DNA of 64,000 bases from Psychrobacillus sp. BL-248-WT-3 (GCF_012843435.1 NZ_JABAFC010000002.1:124001-188000); one strand, 5' to 3'; shown: positions 15,765 through 25,085, numbered from the stretch's first letter. Numbers and translations: made by a program. The notes: a model not told the origin generated them from the sequence alone.

Positions 15765-17513
15765 CTATGCCTGAATTGGAATGTGCTTGTAGGCAACTAC
15801 ATCAAAAAGCCCGGTATCAGTTAATTTTAGTTCAGGTATAACTGGTAAGCTTACAAATGACAAAGTTAATAATAAGTGGAAATCTAAGTTCGGATGAATG
15901 GAGATTAATGATTCATGTAAAATTTTTAACTCTTTAGCAGTTTGCGTTGCAGGTTTATCGGACATTAAACCTGCTATAGGTAAGGAGAGGGAAGCTAATA
16001 CCTTTCCATCATTTATGATTACAACCCCACCCTGTATACTCTCTAAATGTTTACAGGCTGCAAGCATATCCTCATCATTTGTCCCAAGTACAACCATGTT
16101 ATGTGAATCATGAGCGATAGTAGTTGCTATTGCACCCATCTTAATACCAAACCCGTGCACAATTCCAAGACCAATGTTCCCTGAGGCCTGGTGTCTCTCA
16201 ATTACTGCTAGCTTAAGTAAATCATGTTCTGTACAAGGAGTGAAGAAACCTTCTATTACAGGAACCTTTAGCACTTTTTTACGAGTTGTAATTTGATTGG
16301 GCATTATTTCAATAACATTTGCGGTTCCATCATTGGTTAAGGGGATGGAAAAGTCAGCTACTGAAAGCGTTGGTAATGAAACAGTATTTGCAATATGCTG
16401 TGGTAAGTAATCTTCGGAAGCATTTACTTTTAGCATTTTGTTATCTTCAGCAATCTTTAGTCCATTCTTCCAAACGAAAATGGCACGAAAGGATTCCAGG
16501 CTATCAATCATAAAAAAGTCTGCAATGAAACCTGGAGCTATGGCACCTTTGTTATACAATTTGTAGCATTCAGCGGCATTTAATGTTGCTAATTGAATTG
16601 CTTGTAATGGCTCCATTCCTTCCTTGATAGCTAGACGTATGGCATGGTCGATGCTTCCTTCCTCTATCAATTCATCCAAATGCTTATCGTCCGTACAAAA
16701 CATAAATCTACGTGCATTTTGTGTATTTACAGCGGGCAGTACATCTCTTAAATTTTTGGCTGCAGATCCTTCCCGAACTAAAACATACATACCTTGTGCT
16801 ACTCGATCTAATGCTTCTTCTGCCGTTATACATTCATGATCAGTATGGATACCTGCCACTCGGTAGCCTGTAATTTGATTTGGCTTAAGTCCAGCACCGT
16901 GACCATCTATAGGAACATTAGCTTCAAGGGCCATTGCAATCTTGTCTAACATATCAGAATCTCCCGAAAGGACAGCAGGGAAGTCCATTACTTCAGCCAA
17001 CCCAAGGACCTTCTCCTTAGTTAAGAAAGGTTGTAGCTCCTTAGCTTTTAGGACGGCTCCGGCATGTTCAAAAGGTGTGGCTGGGACGCTAGAGGGTAGC
17101 ATAATATGAATATCCATCTCACTTTTTAAAGAATCATCTATCATAAATTGAATCCCGTCAGCTCCGGAGACATTGGCTATCTCGTGAGGATCTGTAATAA
17201 CTGTTGTGACACCATGTGGAAGGAGGATTCGACTAAATGCTAATGGGGTTACCATTGAAGATTCAATATGTATATGAGCGTCAATTAGACCGGGGACGAC
17301 ATACTTACCTTCAGCGTCTTGCTCAGCCTTTGCTATAAATGCTCCAGTTGTATCCACTGCAACGATGTGACCGTTTGTCACAACAATGTCTGCTAATTTC
17401 CATTCTAATGAAAATACATCTGCTATCTTCGCATTGCGAAGAATGAAATCAGCTTGTTCTTTCCCTTGAGAGGCTAAAATTCTTTCTTTTAGTTGTTCTA
17501 CACGAATGTTCAC
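15765..17513 (-). CDS. ade: Adenine deaminase
   Basis: Amidohydrolase-superfamily enzyme converting adenine to hypoxanthine and ammonia in purine salvage. 582 residues, full length. Metal-binding motifs are intact: GLIDAHIHIESSMV (about 75-88), DPHEIANVSG, and the mid-domain IDGHGAGL. The C-terminal adenine-deaminase domain shows IATTIAHDSHNMVVLG. GTG start at 17513, supported by AAGGAGC eight bases upstream. It is monocistronic and divergent from the membrane-protein gene at 17612; the 98-base shared region should hold both promoters. I see no purine riboswitch. Confidence 0.95.
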   Translation of the reverse strand: MNIRVEQLKERILASQGKEQADFILRNAKIADVFSLEWKLADIVVTNGHIVAVDTTGAFIAKAEQDAEGKYVVPGLIDAHIHIESSMVTPLAFSRILLPHGVTTVITDPHEIANVSGADGIQFMIDDSLKSEMDIHIMLPSSVPATPFEHAGAVLKAKELQPFLTKEKVLGLAEVMDFPAVLSGDSDMLDKIAMALEANVPIDGHGAGLKPNQITGYRVAGIHTDHECITAEEALDRVAQGMYVLVREGSAAKNLRDVLPAVNTQNARRFMFCTDDKHLDELIEEGSIDHAIRLAIKEGMEPLQAIQLATLNAAECYKLYNKGAIAPGFIADFFMIDSLESFRAIFVWKNGLKIAEDNKMLKVNASEDYLPQHIANTVSLPTLSVADFSIPLTNDGTANVIEIMPNQITTRKKVLKVPVIEGFFTPCTEHDLLKLAVIERHQASGNIGLGIVHGFGIKMGAIATTIAHDSHNMVVLGTNDEDMLAACKHLESIQGGVVIINDGKVLASLSLPIAGLMSDKPATQTAKELKILHESLISIHPNLDFHLLLTLSFVSLPVIPELKLTDTGLFDVVAYKHIPIQA

Positions 17514-17611
17514 AAATTTGTGCTCCTTTTTTGAATATTTTATTAATTATAGTAGTGCTGGGATTATAAGGAAAGTTATAATTAAAATATAATCGTACAG
17601 GGGGGATTGAA

Positions 17612-18631
17612 ATGGTTTATCGAAAAACACAGACTGCGAATATAGCCTTAGCTTTTTTGCTGCTAGTACTTCTTTCTAATTTTCTAGTGTATCGACCACA
17701 AGTGCAGGATTTCTTTTCACTTCAGCTTAATAGTGGAGTTGCTATTGGGTCTCTTATAGATTTAGCAATTGTTGCACCTTTACTCGTTTATGCAATCTTT
17801 AAGATTTCCTTCAAACAAGTAATAGGTCTTATGGTTGGAGGATTAGTTATTGCTAGATTTTTTATACCTTCTGAATTGTTTTCCCCGTTTAAAGGAATTC
17901 TATATCTGGGAATTGTTTTTGAAGCACTTTTGATTTTGGCAGAGTTAAGTTTAATAGTTTTAGTCATTTATAAAACCCCAAAAATTAAAGCTTCCATGAC
18001 GGATATGAAAACTTCGCCATTGTTTAGCCTCATACCTTCTATTAAACAGGTAGTTACAAAAAATATTCTTATACGTATTATCGTTTCTGAATTTTTAATG
18101 TTTTATTATGCAATTTTTACATGGAAAAAGAAGGCCCCTAGTCATCCGAATATAATTACCTTACATAAAAAAACAAGCTACATTGCTTTTAATGTAATGA
18201 TTATACATGCAATTATTATAGAAACAATTGGGCTTCATTGGTGGCTACACGACAAATCGATTCTGCTGTCATTCGTGTTATTGGTCTTTAATATTTATAG
18301 TGTTTTCTATTTCCTAGCTGATATCCAAGTAACACGTTTACACCCCGCAGAGATAAAAAACGGTAACCTGTATGTGACACAAGGACTTAGTGCTCGAATT
18401 GTTGTCCCGCTACATCTGATTAAGAATGTAGAATGGGATGTAGCTGTTCCGGATAAGCACACACTTCAATTTATGTATCGTGATTTTGAACCATTAGAAC
18501 CTCAAGTCTTAATCCACTTGCATGAACCCATAGAGGCGACAATGTTCATGGGGAAGGAAAAAGTAGTTACGCAGTTTGCCATCCGAGTAGATGAACCACA
18601 AAGGCTGAGGGAAATATTAGAAACAACGTGA
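17612..18631 (+). CDS. Conserved polytopic membrane protein
   Basis: 339 residues. Six to seven hydrophobic segments fill residues 10-240 (for example IALAFLLLVLLSNFLVY and LYLGIVFEALLILAELSLIVLVIY), and a soluble C-terminal domain (about 245-339) resembles a small beta-rich PH-like fold (GNLYVTQGLSARIVVPLHLIK). Similar Bacillus proteins are sometimes labelled beta-carotene monooxygenase, which nothing in the sequence supports. Start is ATG with AGGGGGG upstream. The next gene has its own promoter, so it is probably monocistronic. Function unknown. Confidence 0.75.
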   Translation: MVYRKTQTANIALAFLLLVLLSNFLVYRPQVQDFFSLQLNSGVAIGSLIDLAIVAPLLVYAIFKISFKQVIGLMVGGLVIARFFIPSELFSPFKGILYLGIVFEALLILAELSLIVLVIYKTPKIKASMTDMKTSPLFSLIPSIKQVVTKNILIRIIVSEFLMFYYAIFTWKKKAPSHPNIITLHKKTSYIAFNVMIIHAIIIETIGLHWWLHDKSILLSFVLLVFNIYSVFYFLADIQVTRLHPAEIKNGNLYVTQGLSARIVVPLHLIKNVEWDVAVPDKHTLQFMYRDFEPLEPQVLIHLHEPIEATMFMGKEKVVTQFAIRVDEPQRLREILETT

Positions 18632-18641
18632 AGCGCATCAT

Positions 18642-18670
18642 TTGACGAGAAAATATATGTTGGCTATAAT
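18642..18670 (+). promoter_or_regulatory. Sigma-A promoter of mhqD
   Basis: TTGACG, 17-bp spacer, TATAAT: near consensus, lying just after the preceding stop codon. Confidence 0.85.
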
Positions 18671-18688
18671 TATCTCAAATTCGAGATA
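18671..18688 (+). promoter_or_regulatory. MhqR-type operator
   Basis: The 18-bp inverted repeat TATCTCAAATTCGAGATA starts directly after the -10 box. It matches the known B. subtilis MhqR box (TATCT, central CGAATTCG, AGATA) with one changed base. Its position over the transcription start suits repression released by quinones or electrophiles. The mhqR gene is not in this window. Confidence 0.85.
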
Positions 18689-18703
18689 AAAGAGGAGCTT
18701 TTA

Positions 18704-19312
18704 ATGATGAAGCATTTATATTTTCAAGGGGAGGATTCTTCGAGACCGACCTTATTGTTATTGCATGGTACAGGTGGTAATGAGCATGACTTAGTTGGAC
18801 TAGGGAAAGAGATAGACAGCTCAGCTAATATTCTGAGTGTGCGAGGGAATGTGTTAGAAAACGGAATGCCTCGGTTTTTTAAACGTCTTGCGGAAGGGGT
18901 TTTTGATCTCGAGGACCTGCAGGCTCGTACAGAGGAATTAAAAAGCTTCCTAGATGAAGCAGCTCAAACCTATAAATTTGATCGTGATCAAGTAGTAGCG
19001 ATTGGTTATTCTAATGGAGCTAACATTGCAGGGAACCTTTTATTTGAATATAAGGATGTCGTAAAAGGTGCGATTCTCCATCATCCGATGGTGCCGAGGC
19101 GTGGAGTAGAGATACCAGTCATGTCAGGTACTCCTGTATTCATTGGGGCAGGAAAGAATGACTTTATGTGCCCGGCAGCTGAATCTGAAGAACTGAAGGA
19201 CTTATTGCAGAATGCAGGCGCTAGTGTGGAGATGCACTGGCATGAATACGGTCATCAGTTAACACAAAGCGAAGTACAAGCTGCAAAGGAATGGTATAAA
19301 GCAAATTTCTAG
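18704..19312 (+). CDS. mhqD: Alpha/beta hydrolase, MhqD-like carboxylesterase
   Basis: 202-residue serine hydrolase of the phospholipase/carboxylesterase family. The oxyanion region LLLLHGTGGNEHDL is at about 17-30, the nucleophile elbow GYSNGAN at about 106, and the late aspartate and histidine lie in GKNDFMCP and EYGHQL. MhqD in B. subtilis belongs to the MhqR regulon induced by methylhydroquinone and catechol; the operator just upstream supports the same assignment. AGAGGAG precedes tandem ATG codons at 18704 and 18707. Physiological substrate is unknown. Confidence 0.9.
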   Translation: MMKHLYFQGEDSSRPTLLLLHGTGGNEHDLVGLGKEIDSSANILSVRGNVLENGMPRFFKRLAEGVFDLEDLQARTEELKSFLDEAAQTYKFDRDQVVAIGYSNGANIAGNLLFEYKDVVKGAILHHPMVPRRGVEIPVMSGTPVFIGAGKNDFMCPAAESEELKDLLQNAGASVEMHWHEYGHQLTQSEVQAAKEWYKANF

Positions 19313-19348
19313 AGGAACTGACCTGTGAACTAACTATTTTATAAAATA

Positions 19349-19671
19349 CAAAGAGGCTGGGACATAACTAGTCTCTCAATAAAAAACGTGAAACCGGAAA
19401 ACTCGATTTCACGTTTTTACTTTATTATTAGGCCGATCCGTTTCCTGTATGAAAAACTTTCTACTTTAGTTGTTTGAAGAGGAAGCGGCGACTCCTGGGG
19501 GAACAGCGCGAGCTGAAAGCCCCGCAGGAGCAAAGCGACGAGGAGATTGAAGCCGTGCCCCCGGAAAGCGTCGCTGTAACGGAAAACAACTACTGATAAT
19601 TCGAATAGATGGCCCCTTGTAAAATTTTTGAGGCTGTTAATTTGGAGTAGAGTTTTGTCCCGGTCTCTTTG
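19349..19671. repeat. Composite repeat with terminal inverted repeats, MITE-like
   Basis: The ends are imperfect inverted repeats of about 22 bases: the left starts CAAAGAGGCTGGGACATAAC and the right, read on the other strand, starts CAAAGAGACCGGGACAAAAC. Inside are a terminator-type hairpin (19382-19416, AAAAACGTGAAA arms) and a nested GC-rich palindromic unit at 19467-19592, bounded by AGTTGTTT and AAAACAACT. No ORF and no evident target-site duplication. The first hairpin probably terminates mhqD transcription. Confidence 0.75.
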
Positions 19672-19697
19672 TTGTGTTTAAGTTTTGACTTTCAATT

Positions 19698-21830
19698 TTA
19701 ATGGAAGTTTTTCGCTTTGTAAGGTCCCTTTCTAAAAGGTAGCCACCAGTTCCATTTACCAAAAAGTTTCATCAAGCTTGGAACTAATAGTAAGCGGATA
19801 ATTGAAGCATCGATAGCCACGGCTATAGCTATTCCGATACCAATTTGCTTGACTGGCATAACCTCTGTGAAGGCAAATGCACCGGTGATAACAATCATAA
19901 TTAATGCTGCAGAGGTAATTATTTTACTAGTGGAGGTTAATCCATCTACAGTTGCTTTCGTATTATTGTGATGTTTCATATACTCCTCTTGAATACGGGA
20001 GATGAGGAATACCTCATAGTCCATACTTAGCCCAAAGACTAAACTGAAAACAATGACTGGAATTATTAAGGCAATGGTCGTTTCCTCTAAACCAAAATGG
20101 CCATACTGAAATATATAAACAAGTATGCCAAACGTGGAGGCTAAACCAATTACATTCATAATAATTGCTTTTAAAGGTATAAGCACGGAACGGAAGGCGA
20201 TGGTTAAAATGATAAAGGTAGAGCCCAATATTATTCCTAGCAATATCCCGACCTTATCAAAAATTTCATCAAATATTTCTTGATTAAACTTAGGTTGACC
20301 ACCTAATAAAATATCTGTGCCAACGTCTTTATCAGCCCATTCTCTTGCCCAATCCTGTGCTTCATCAGATGAGCCATTAAGTCCTAATGTAACTGGAATC
20401 ATTAATTTGTCACCTTGGACAAAGGTATCCAATAGTGGGGTGAGCTGACCTGAAACCTCTGGAATCAACATGCTTTGCTCCCACTGTTCGACGGTAGGTA
20501 TTTCACTAGCCGAAAAGACAGTATCTACTGATTTAACATCAGGATCCTTCAAAAGCTGCTCTTCTAAATTTTTCATAGTGTTTAGGCCATCTGTATTTTC
20601 CCAGCCACCTGGTCGATCAGCCACCACGTAAATCGTAGACTGGTCCCCCATATTAAACTCATCCTCCATCACTTCATAAGCTTGACGGGAATCATAGTCC
20701 TTAGGTAGAGATTCTACTGATGGGATGGTTAATGTCATTTCTTTTACCGGGATTATACCTATCCCGAGTAACACTAAAGCTACAATGATCAAGGTAACAG
20801 GTCGCTTCATTACAAAGGAGGCAAAGTTTCTCCACTTGGTAGAGGCACCAGGCTTCACACGCAAGATAGTCCATTTATTAATACGATCACCTAATACCAT
20901 CAGTAAGGCTGGTAATAGGGTAATGGACCCCAATACTGCCATAGCGACAACAAGCATACCGCCAAGAGCAATATTTTGAAAAATCTCTACTTCTAATACA
21001 AACATTGCTCCAAGCCCAATAAATACACAAAGTGCAGAGAAAATAATAGAGCGACCAGCTGTTTTTATAGAGATTTGGACAGCCTCTAAAACGGACTTTT
21101 CGGCAAGCTCTTCTTTATAACGATTAATTAGTAATAAAGCAAAATCAATACTTAGCGCAAGCCCTAGCATTGGAACTATGTTGAGGACGAAAATAGATAA
21201 ATCCATGGCTTCGCCAAAGAATGTCATGACTCCAAGTGCTGAAACTACTGTGACAATACCCACAGCAATTGGTACCAAAGCGGCAACTACACTTCCAAAT
21301 GCAAGGAGCAGAACGACCAATGCTATTGGAAGACCGATTGCTTCTGCACTAGCCAAGTCTTTTTGGCTTGCCGTGTTAATATCTTTATTGATGGCGGCAG
21401 CCCCAGTTAAAGTGACACCCTTTTCGTTTCCGATAGATTGACGAATGTCATCAACTACCTCTGACATGTTCTCGGTATCCGTGTTAAAGTGCAACATTGC
21501 GTATGATACATTTTCCTTATAGAGAGTAGAATCCTCCAAGGGTGATTGGATATCTTTCACTATTTTTAAGTTTTCAATATCATCTAACGTATCTTGTATT
21601 GTTTGATCGGATGTTTGATCGAATACGATGAAGAGTGTCTCGGCTGGTAAATCAAAGGTTTCAGTTAGCTCATCCATTACTTGCTGGTGTTCTCCGTCCA
21701 TTTTAAAGCCGTCACCCTCCAATAAAGATGGAAGACGTAATGCAAAAAAAGCAAGAGCCACAAACAGGATGATCCAAACTCCCAAAGTGACTTTATAATG
21801 GCGTGTCACCAGGTTAGCTAAAAATTTCAT
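19698..21830 (-). CDS. MMPL-family RND transporter, YdfJ-like
   Basis: 710-residue membrane transporter with two related halves, each an initial helix, a large extracytoplasmic loop, then five helices. LPIALVVLLLAFGSVVAALVPI and the matching second-half block ILTIAFRSVLIPLKAIIMN mark the MMPL helices; ALSIDFALLLINRYKEEL and GLSMDYEVFLISRIQEEY carry the conserved intramembrane aspartates and tyrosine of the proton path. ATG with AAGGAGG. It stands alone with no regulator beside it. Members export lipids or hydrophobic compounds; the substrate here is unknown. Confidence 0.92.
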   Translation of the reverse strand: MKFLANLVTRHYKVTLGVWIILFVALAFFALRLPSLLEGDGFKMDGEHQQVMDELTETFDLPAETLFIVFDQTSDQTIQDTLDDIENLKIVKDIQSPLEDSTLYKENVSYAMLHFNTDTENMSEVVDDIRQSIGNEKGVTLTGAAAINKDINTASQKDLASAEAIGLPIALVVLLLAFGSVVAALVPIAVGIVTVVSALGVMTFFGEAMDLSIFVLNIVPMLGLALSIDFALLLINRYKEELAEKSVLEAVQISIKTAGRSIIFSALCVFIGLGAMFVLEVEIFQNIALGGMLVVAMAVLGSITLLPALLMVLGDRINKWTILRVKPGASTKWRNFASFVMKRPVTLIIVALVLLGIGIIPVKEMTLTIPSVESLPKDYDSRQAYEVMEDEFNMGDQSTIYVVADRPGGWENTDGLNTMKNLEEQLLKDPDVKSVDTVFSASEIPTVEQWEQSMLIPEVSGQLTPLLDTFVQGDKLMIPVTLGLNGSSDEAQDWAREWADKDVGTDILLGGQPKFNQEIFDEIFDKVGILLGIILGSTFIILTIAFRSVLIPLKAIIMNVIGLASTFGILVYIFQYGHFGLEETTIALIIPVIVFSLVFGLSMDYEVFLISRIQEEYMKHHNNTKATVDGLTSTSKIITSAALIMIVITGAFAFTEVMPVKQIGIGIAIAVAIDASIIRLLLVPSLMKLFGKWNWWLPFRKGPYKAKNFH

Positions 21831-21985
21831 ATATTTCCTCCTTAGATAAAGCCAAGTAGTAATATAGCTCTTATGTTAAACCTACCCGTTTCAGTGGTAG
21901 AGTTTCCTTTTTATTGTAATGGAAAGCAAGTTTAACTGCTAATATAATGCTATGATAAAAGAAAGTTTTTGAAGGAGGAATATAA

Positions 21986-22618
21986 GTGAAAATTACATCT
22001 CCAAAACTCAATGAGAACCCAGAACAAATTAATTTAAACGAAGCTTTACAAGAGGATTATTATATTTCCAACTCCACTGTTTGTTCGCTTGAAGGTATTG
22101 AGGAATCAGAAGGAAAGATAATCTTTGATCAAGTACTTTTCAAACAAGCTTCCTTTGTGGATTTACATTTATACCAAGTGGAATTTATAGATTGTATTTT
22201 TGAAAAATGTGATCTTTCTAATGTAGTAATGGAACAGGCAGTATTTCATCGAGTGGAATTCTTAGCGTGTAAGCTCTTTGGAGCAAATTTTGCGGATGCG
22301 AGGCTAACTGATGTGAGAGTTTGTGAAAACCATGCGAACTACCTGAATCTAAGTTTTTCTAAGTTGAAAAAGGTATCCTTTAATAACTGTACATTAAATC
22401 ATGCAGACTTTATTGATGCCACCTTACAGCATATTGAATTCGAAACATGTGAAATAGATGAGGCTAACTTTACGGATACATCTTTAGATGGGGTTGACTT
22501 GAGCAGCACTACATATGAAAACCTATTAGTATCCCTTGAGGATTTAAAAGGCTGCACAGTTTCCATGGAACAAGCTATAGGATTTGCCAAATCGTTAGGA
22601 GTGATTATAAAAGAGTAA
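21986..22618 (+). CDS. Pentapeptide-repeat protein
   Basis: 210 residues with a right-handed beta-helix predicted from about residue 40 to 175. Repeats of A(D/N)LXX type are visible: FIDCIFEKCDLSNVVMEQAV, KLFGANFADARLTDVRV, TLNHADFIDATLQHIEF and EIDEANFTDTSLDGVDL. Length and layout resemble chromosomal Qnr-like proteins that shield gyrase, but a Qnr role is only a possibility. GTG start with GAAGGAGGA about seven bases upstream. Monocistronic, with a shared terminator against the pit gene. Confidence 0.85.
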   Translation: MKITSPKLNENPEQINLNEALQEDYYISNSTVCSLEGIEESEGKIIFDQVLFKQASFVDLHLYQVEFIDCIFEKCDLSNVVMEQAVFHRVEFLACKLFGANFADARLTDVRVCENHANYLNLSFSKLKKVSFNNCTLNHADFIDATLQHIEFETCEIDEANFTDTSLDGVDLSSTTYENLLVSLEDLKGCTVSMEQAIGFAKSLGVIIKE

Positions 22619-22621
22619 AAG

Positions 22622-22651
22622 AAAAAACCTCGTATTTAATTACGAGGTTTT
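22622..22651. terminator. Bidirectional terminator
   Basis: Arms AAAACCTCGTA/TACGAGGTTTT between convergent genes, with A/T runs on both sides. Confidence 0.88.
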
Positions 22652-22657
22652 AATTAA

Positions 22658-23656
22658 TTAAAAGAGTAAATTTAAGACTTGGAAGATGATAGCTGCTACT
22701 ATGGCAGATATCGGTAGAGTAATAATCCAAGTTAATACAATTTTTTTAGCGACTCCCCATTTTACACCCTTCACACGCTGAGCTGCTCCAACCCCCATAA
22801 TAGCGGAAGAAATAACGTGTGTTGTAGAAACTGGTAAATGAATGGTTGTAGCACCAAAAATAATCATAGCAGACGATAAGTCAGCCGCTGCCCCATTAAT
22901 AGGGCGGATTTTCATGATCTTACCACCAACAGTTTTAATGATTTTATAGCCACCGATAGATGTACCAAGACCCATCGCAGTTGCTGCTGCAATACGAACC
23001 CAAAGCTGGATGTCGTCTGTAGCTTGCCATTGTGCAGCAATAAGGGCCATCGTTATAATCCCCATTGCTTTTTGGGCATCATTTGTACCATGGGTAAACG
23101 ATTGAAGTGCTGCTGTTCCTATTTGGAAGATACGAAATCTTTTGTTTGTCCCATAAAGGCTTCCTCGTTTAAAAATCACCTTAAATAGTGACATCATTAA
23201 AAATCCAACTGCTAAAGCAAGAAATGGTGATACGACTAAAGCTATTAAGATATTAGTGAACCCATCATAATTTAAAACTCCAAACCCTGCCGCAGAGATA
23301 GCTGCCCCTGCAATAGAACCAATTAGGGTATGAGATGAGCTAGATGGAATTCCGTAATACCAGGTAACTAAGTTCCAAATAATCGCTGAAAGTAAAGCTG
23401 CCAAAATAATTAATGATCCGTTTTGAAGTGTAAAAGGATCGACAATATCCTTCGTAATTGTTTTAGCAACCCCTGTAAAAGTTAGAGCACCTACAAAGTT
23501 CATAATAGCGGCCATGTAAACTGCAACTTTTGGTTTTAAAGCTCTTGTTGAAACAGAAGTGGCAATTGCGTTTGCGGTATCATGGAAACCATTGATAAAG
23601 TCAAAGGCAAGGGCAAAAAACACAACTAGGATCGTTAATATAAAAATAGTATCCAT
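22658..23656 (-). CDS. pit: Low-affinity inorganic phosphate transporter (PiT family)
   Basis: Phosphate:cation symporter, 332 residues and about ten helices. Both copies of the PiT signature are present: FDFINGFHDTANAIATSVSTRAL near residue 18-40 and the second-half QSFTHGTNDAQKAMGIITMAL, each carrying the conserved GxxDxxNA-type core. It lies 11 bases downstream of the DUF47 gene, the common Bacillus pairing in which the PhoU-like protein accompanies Pit. Start is ATG. Confidence 0.95.
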   Translation of the reverse strand: MDTIFILTILVVFFALAFDFINGFHDTANAIATSVSTRALKPKVAVYMAAIMNFVGALTFTGVAKTITKDIVDPFTLQNGSLIILAALLSAIIWNLVTWYYGIPSSSSHTLIGSIAGAAISAAGFGVLNYDGFTNILIALVVSPFLALAVGFLMMSLFKVIFKRGSLYGTNKRFRIFQIGTAALQSFTHGTNDAQKAMGIITMALIAAQWQATDDIQLWVRIAAATAMGLGTSIGGYKIIKTVGGKIMKIRPINGAAADLSSAMIIFGATTIHLPVSTTHVISSAIMGVGAAQRVKGVKWGVAKKIVLTWIITLPISAIVAAIIFQVLNLLF

Positions 23657-23667
23657 AATGAAAGCTC

Positions 23668-24288
23668 CTACGCGTTACGCATAATAATTGTTTCAAGCGT
23701 ATTTGCTACGTTTTGACAATAATCTGCGATATCTTCTAATTGCTCGTAAATATCCTTAAATTGAATAATACGAATCGGATCTTTTTCGTTTAAGAAAAGC
23801 TGCTTAATGGAAGTACGAAGCACCTCATCACATTTACGTTCATAATCCTTGATTAGAATGGAATGTTCATGCATCTTAAGCAATTTCTTCTGAGCTAATA
23901 GCTCCATCGCTTTTACAATCTCGTCCGTACTTTTAACAATATAGCCTAGGAATGTACGCATTGACTCATCAATTTCAACTAATGTGAACATTTCAAGATG
24001 TGCCGTAAAATTGTCAATTCCGTCTAGAATGTCATCCATTCGGATAGCTAGTTCCAGAATATCCTCACGTTCAATTGGAGTCATAAATGATTTGTTTAAC
24101 ATAACAATCAACTCATGGATTAATGTATCCCCAGCTGTTTCGTAATTCTTAAGGTGTAAGCTAATTTCTTTTAAATCTGAAGCGTTATTAATACGGAAAT
24201 CATCTGCATAATGAGTGGCTTCACGTACGTTTTCAGCTATCTTTAAAAGGGATAGGAAAAAAGGATCTTGTTTTTTTGAGCTAATCAT
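23668..24288 (-). CDS. DUF47 PhoU-like phosphate transport regulator
   Basis: 206-residue helical protein of the DUF47 (YkaA) family, predicted three- or four-helix bundle with metal-binding acidic motifs: HYADDF, ETAGDTLIHELI, DILDGIDNFTAHLEM and YEQLEDIADYCQNVANTLE. It is the first gene of a two-gene operon with pit and probably modulates that transporter. AGGAGG precedes ATG. The 250-base upstream region is AT-rich; I cannot claim a Pho box. Confidence 0.92.
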   Translation of the reverse strand: MISSKKQDPFFLSLLKIAENVREATHYADDFRINNASDLKEISLHLKNYETAGDTLIHELIVMLNKSFMTPIEREDILELAIRMDDILDGIDNFTAHLEMFTLVEIDESMRTFLGYIVKSTDEIVKAMELLAQKKLLKMHEHSILIKDYERKCDEVLRTSIKQLFLNEKDPIRIIQFKDIYEQLEDIADYCQNVANTLETIIMRNA

Positions 24289-24498
24289 AAAAGCCTCCTA
24301 GACTTTAAAATGGTGTAGTTAGTATGAATTTTCCTCAAATAGCATACCAAAAAACTTACAAAATCAACACACTTTTTACTTTAAAATCGATAAATTTACA
24401 ATCCTGTAACAATTCAAGCGTCTAAAAAAGATTAAAATTTGACAATAAAAGCTACTTTATATAGAAAAAAATGATAGTGTACTAATTATTAAAAATGT

Positions 24499-24524
24499 TG
24501 AAACCTTCTGAATTTAGATACGTA
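24499..24524 (+). promoter_or_regulatory. Sigma-W promoter of yuaF-floT
   Basis: TGAAAC (24499-24504), 16-bp spacer, CGTA (24521-24524) followed by TAA: an exact match to the ECF sigma-W consensus. The same operon is sigma-W controlled in B. subtilis. Confidence 0.9.
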
Positions 24525-24554
24525 TAACTACTAAAGAAGTTATTAAATGGAAAA

Positions 24555-25070
24555 GTGGTGAGAAAAATAGAACAAATTTTCTTGTATGGTTTAATTGTAA
24601 TTGGTCTTATTACTATTCTTTATGTGTTATTTGCAGATGCAATAGACGGCATGGAAGCAGGGATTTTTAATCCGACTACAATTCTCTCCTTTCTATTATT
24701 CATTTGTGCAGCGGGTTTTATTCTCCTTAAAGTTACTAATTGGAGTGAAACCGTTATAATTACCGTGGCTGTAGGGATATCCATCTTTTTAACCTTTTTA
24801 CTGTACTTCTTTGTACTTTTACCTCTCTCCTCAGCCGAAGTCTCTACAGCCTACACAAACGAGTCATTACTAGGGCAAGTCGGAAAGGTTATTGTTCCTA
24901 TACCCTCAAACGGGTATGGTGAAATCACAATTGAGACAGTAAATGGACTCATCGCTAAAAGAGCTACTGGTTTAGACAATGAAGAGATTGAATATGAAAA
25001 ACAGGTCTTAATAATTGAAGTGAAAGACGGCACTTTTTTAGTAAAAGAATATGTGCCTTTTATAAAATAA
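24555..25070 (+). CDS. yuaF: NfeD-like membrane protein, flotillin partner (YuaF)
   Basis: 171 residues: three helices within residues 7-95 and a C-terminal OB-fold domain facing outward or into the cytoplasm (SLLGQVGKVIVPIPSNGYGEITI and onward). NfeD-type proteins are coded next to flotillins and work with them in membrane microdomains. The start is uncertain: two GTG codons in a row at 24555 and 24558, with only a weak GGA upstream; no better ATG fits. It sits 15 bases before floT. B. subtilis has a third gene, yuaI, in this operon; none follows here. Confidence 0.88.
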   Translation: MVRKIEQIFLYGLIVIGLITILYVLFADAIDGMEAGIFNPTTILSFLLFICAAGFILLKVTNWSETVIITVAVGISIFLTFLLYFFVLLPLSSAEVSTAYTNESLLGQVGKVIVPIPSNGYGEITIETVNGLIAKRATGLDNEEIEYEKQVLIIEVKDGTFLVKEYVPFIK

Positions 25071-25085
25071 AAAGGGGGATTTTAA

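Noticed and set aside
17612-18631. Beta-carotene monooxygenase annotation
   Set aside because: No oxygenase motif or iron histidines; only membrane helices and a C-terminal soluble domain are visible.
21986-22618. Calling the pentapeptide protein Qnr
   Set aside because: Length fits, but repeats alone do not establish gyrase protection.
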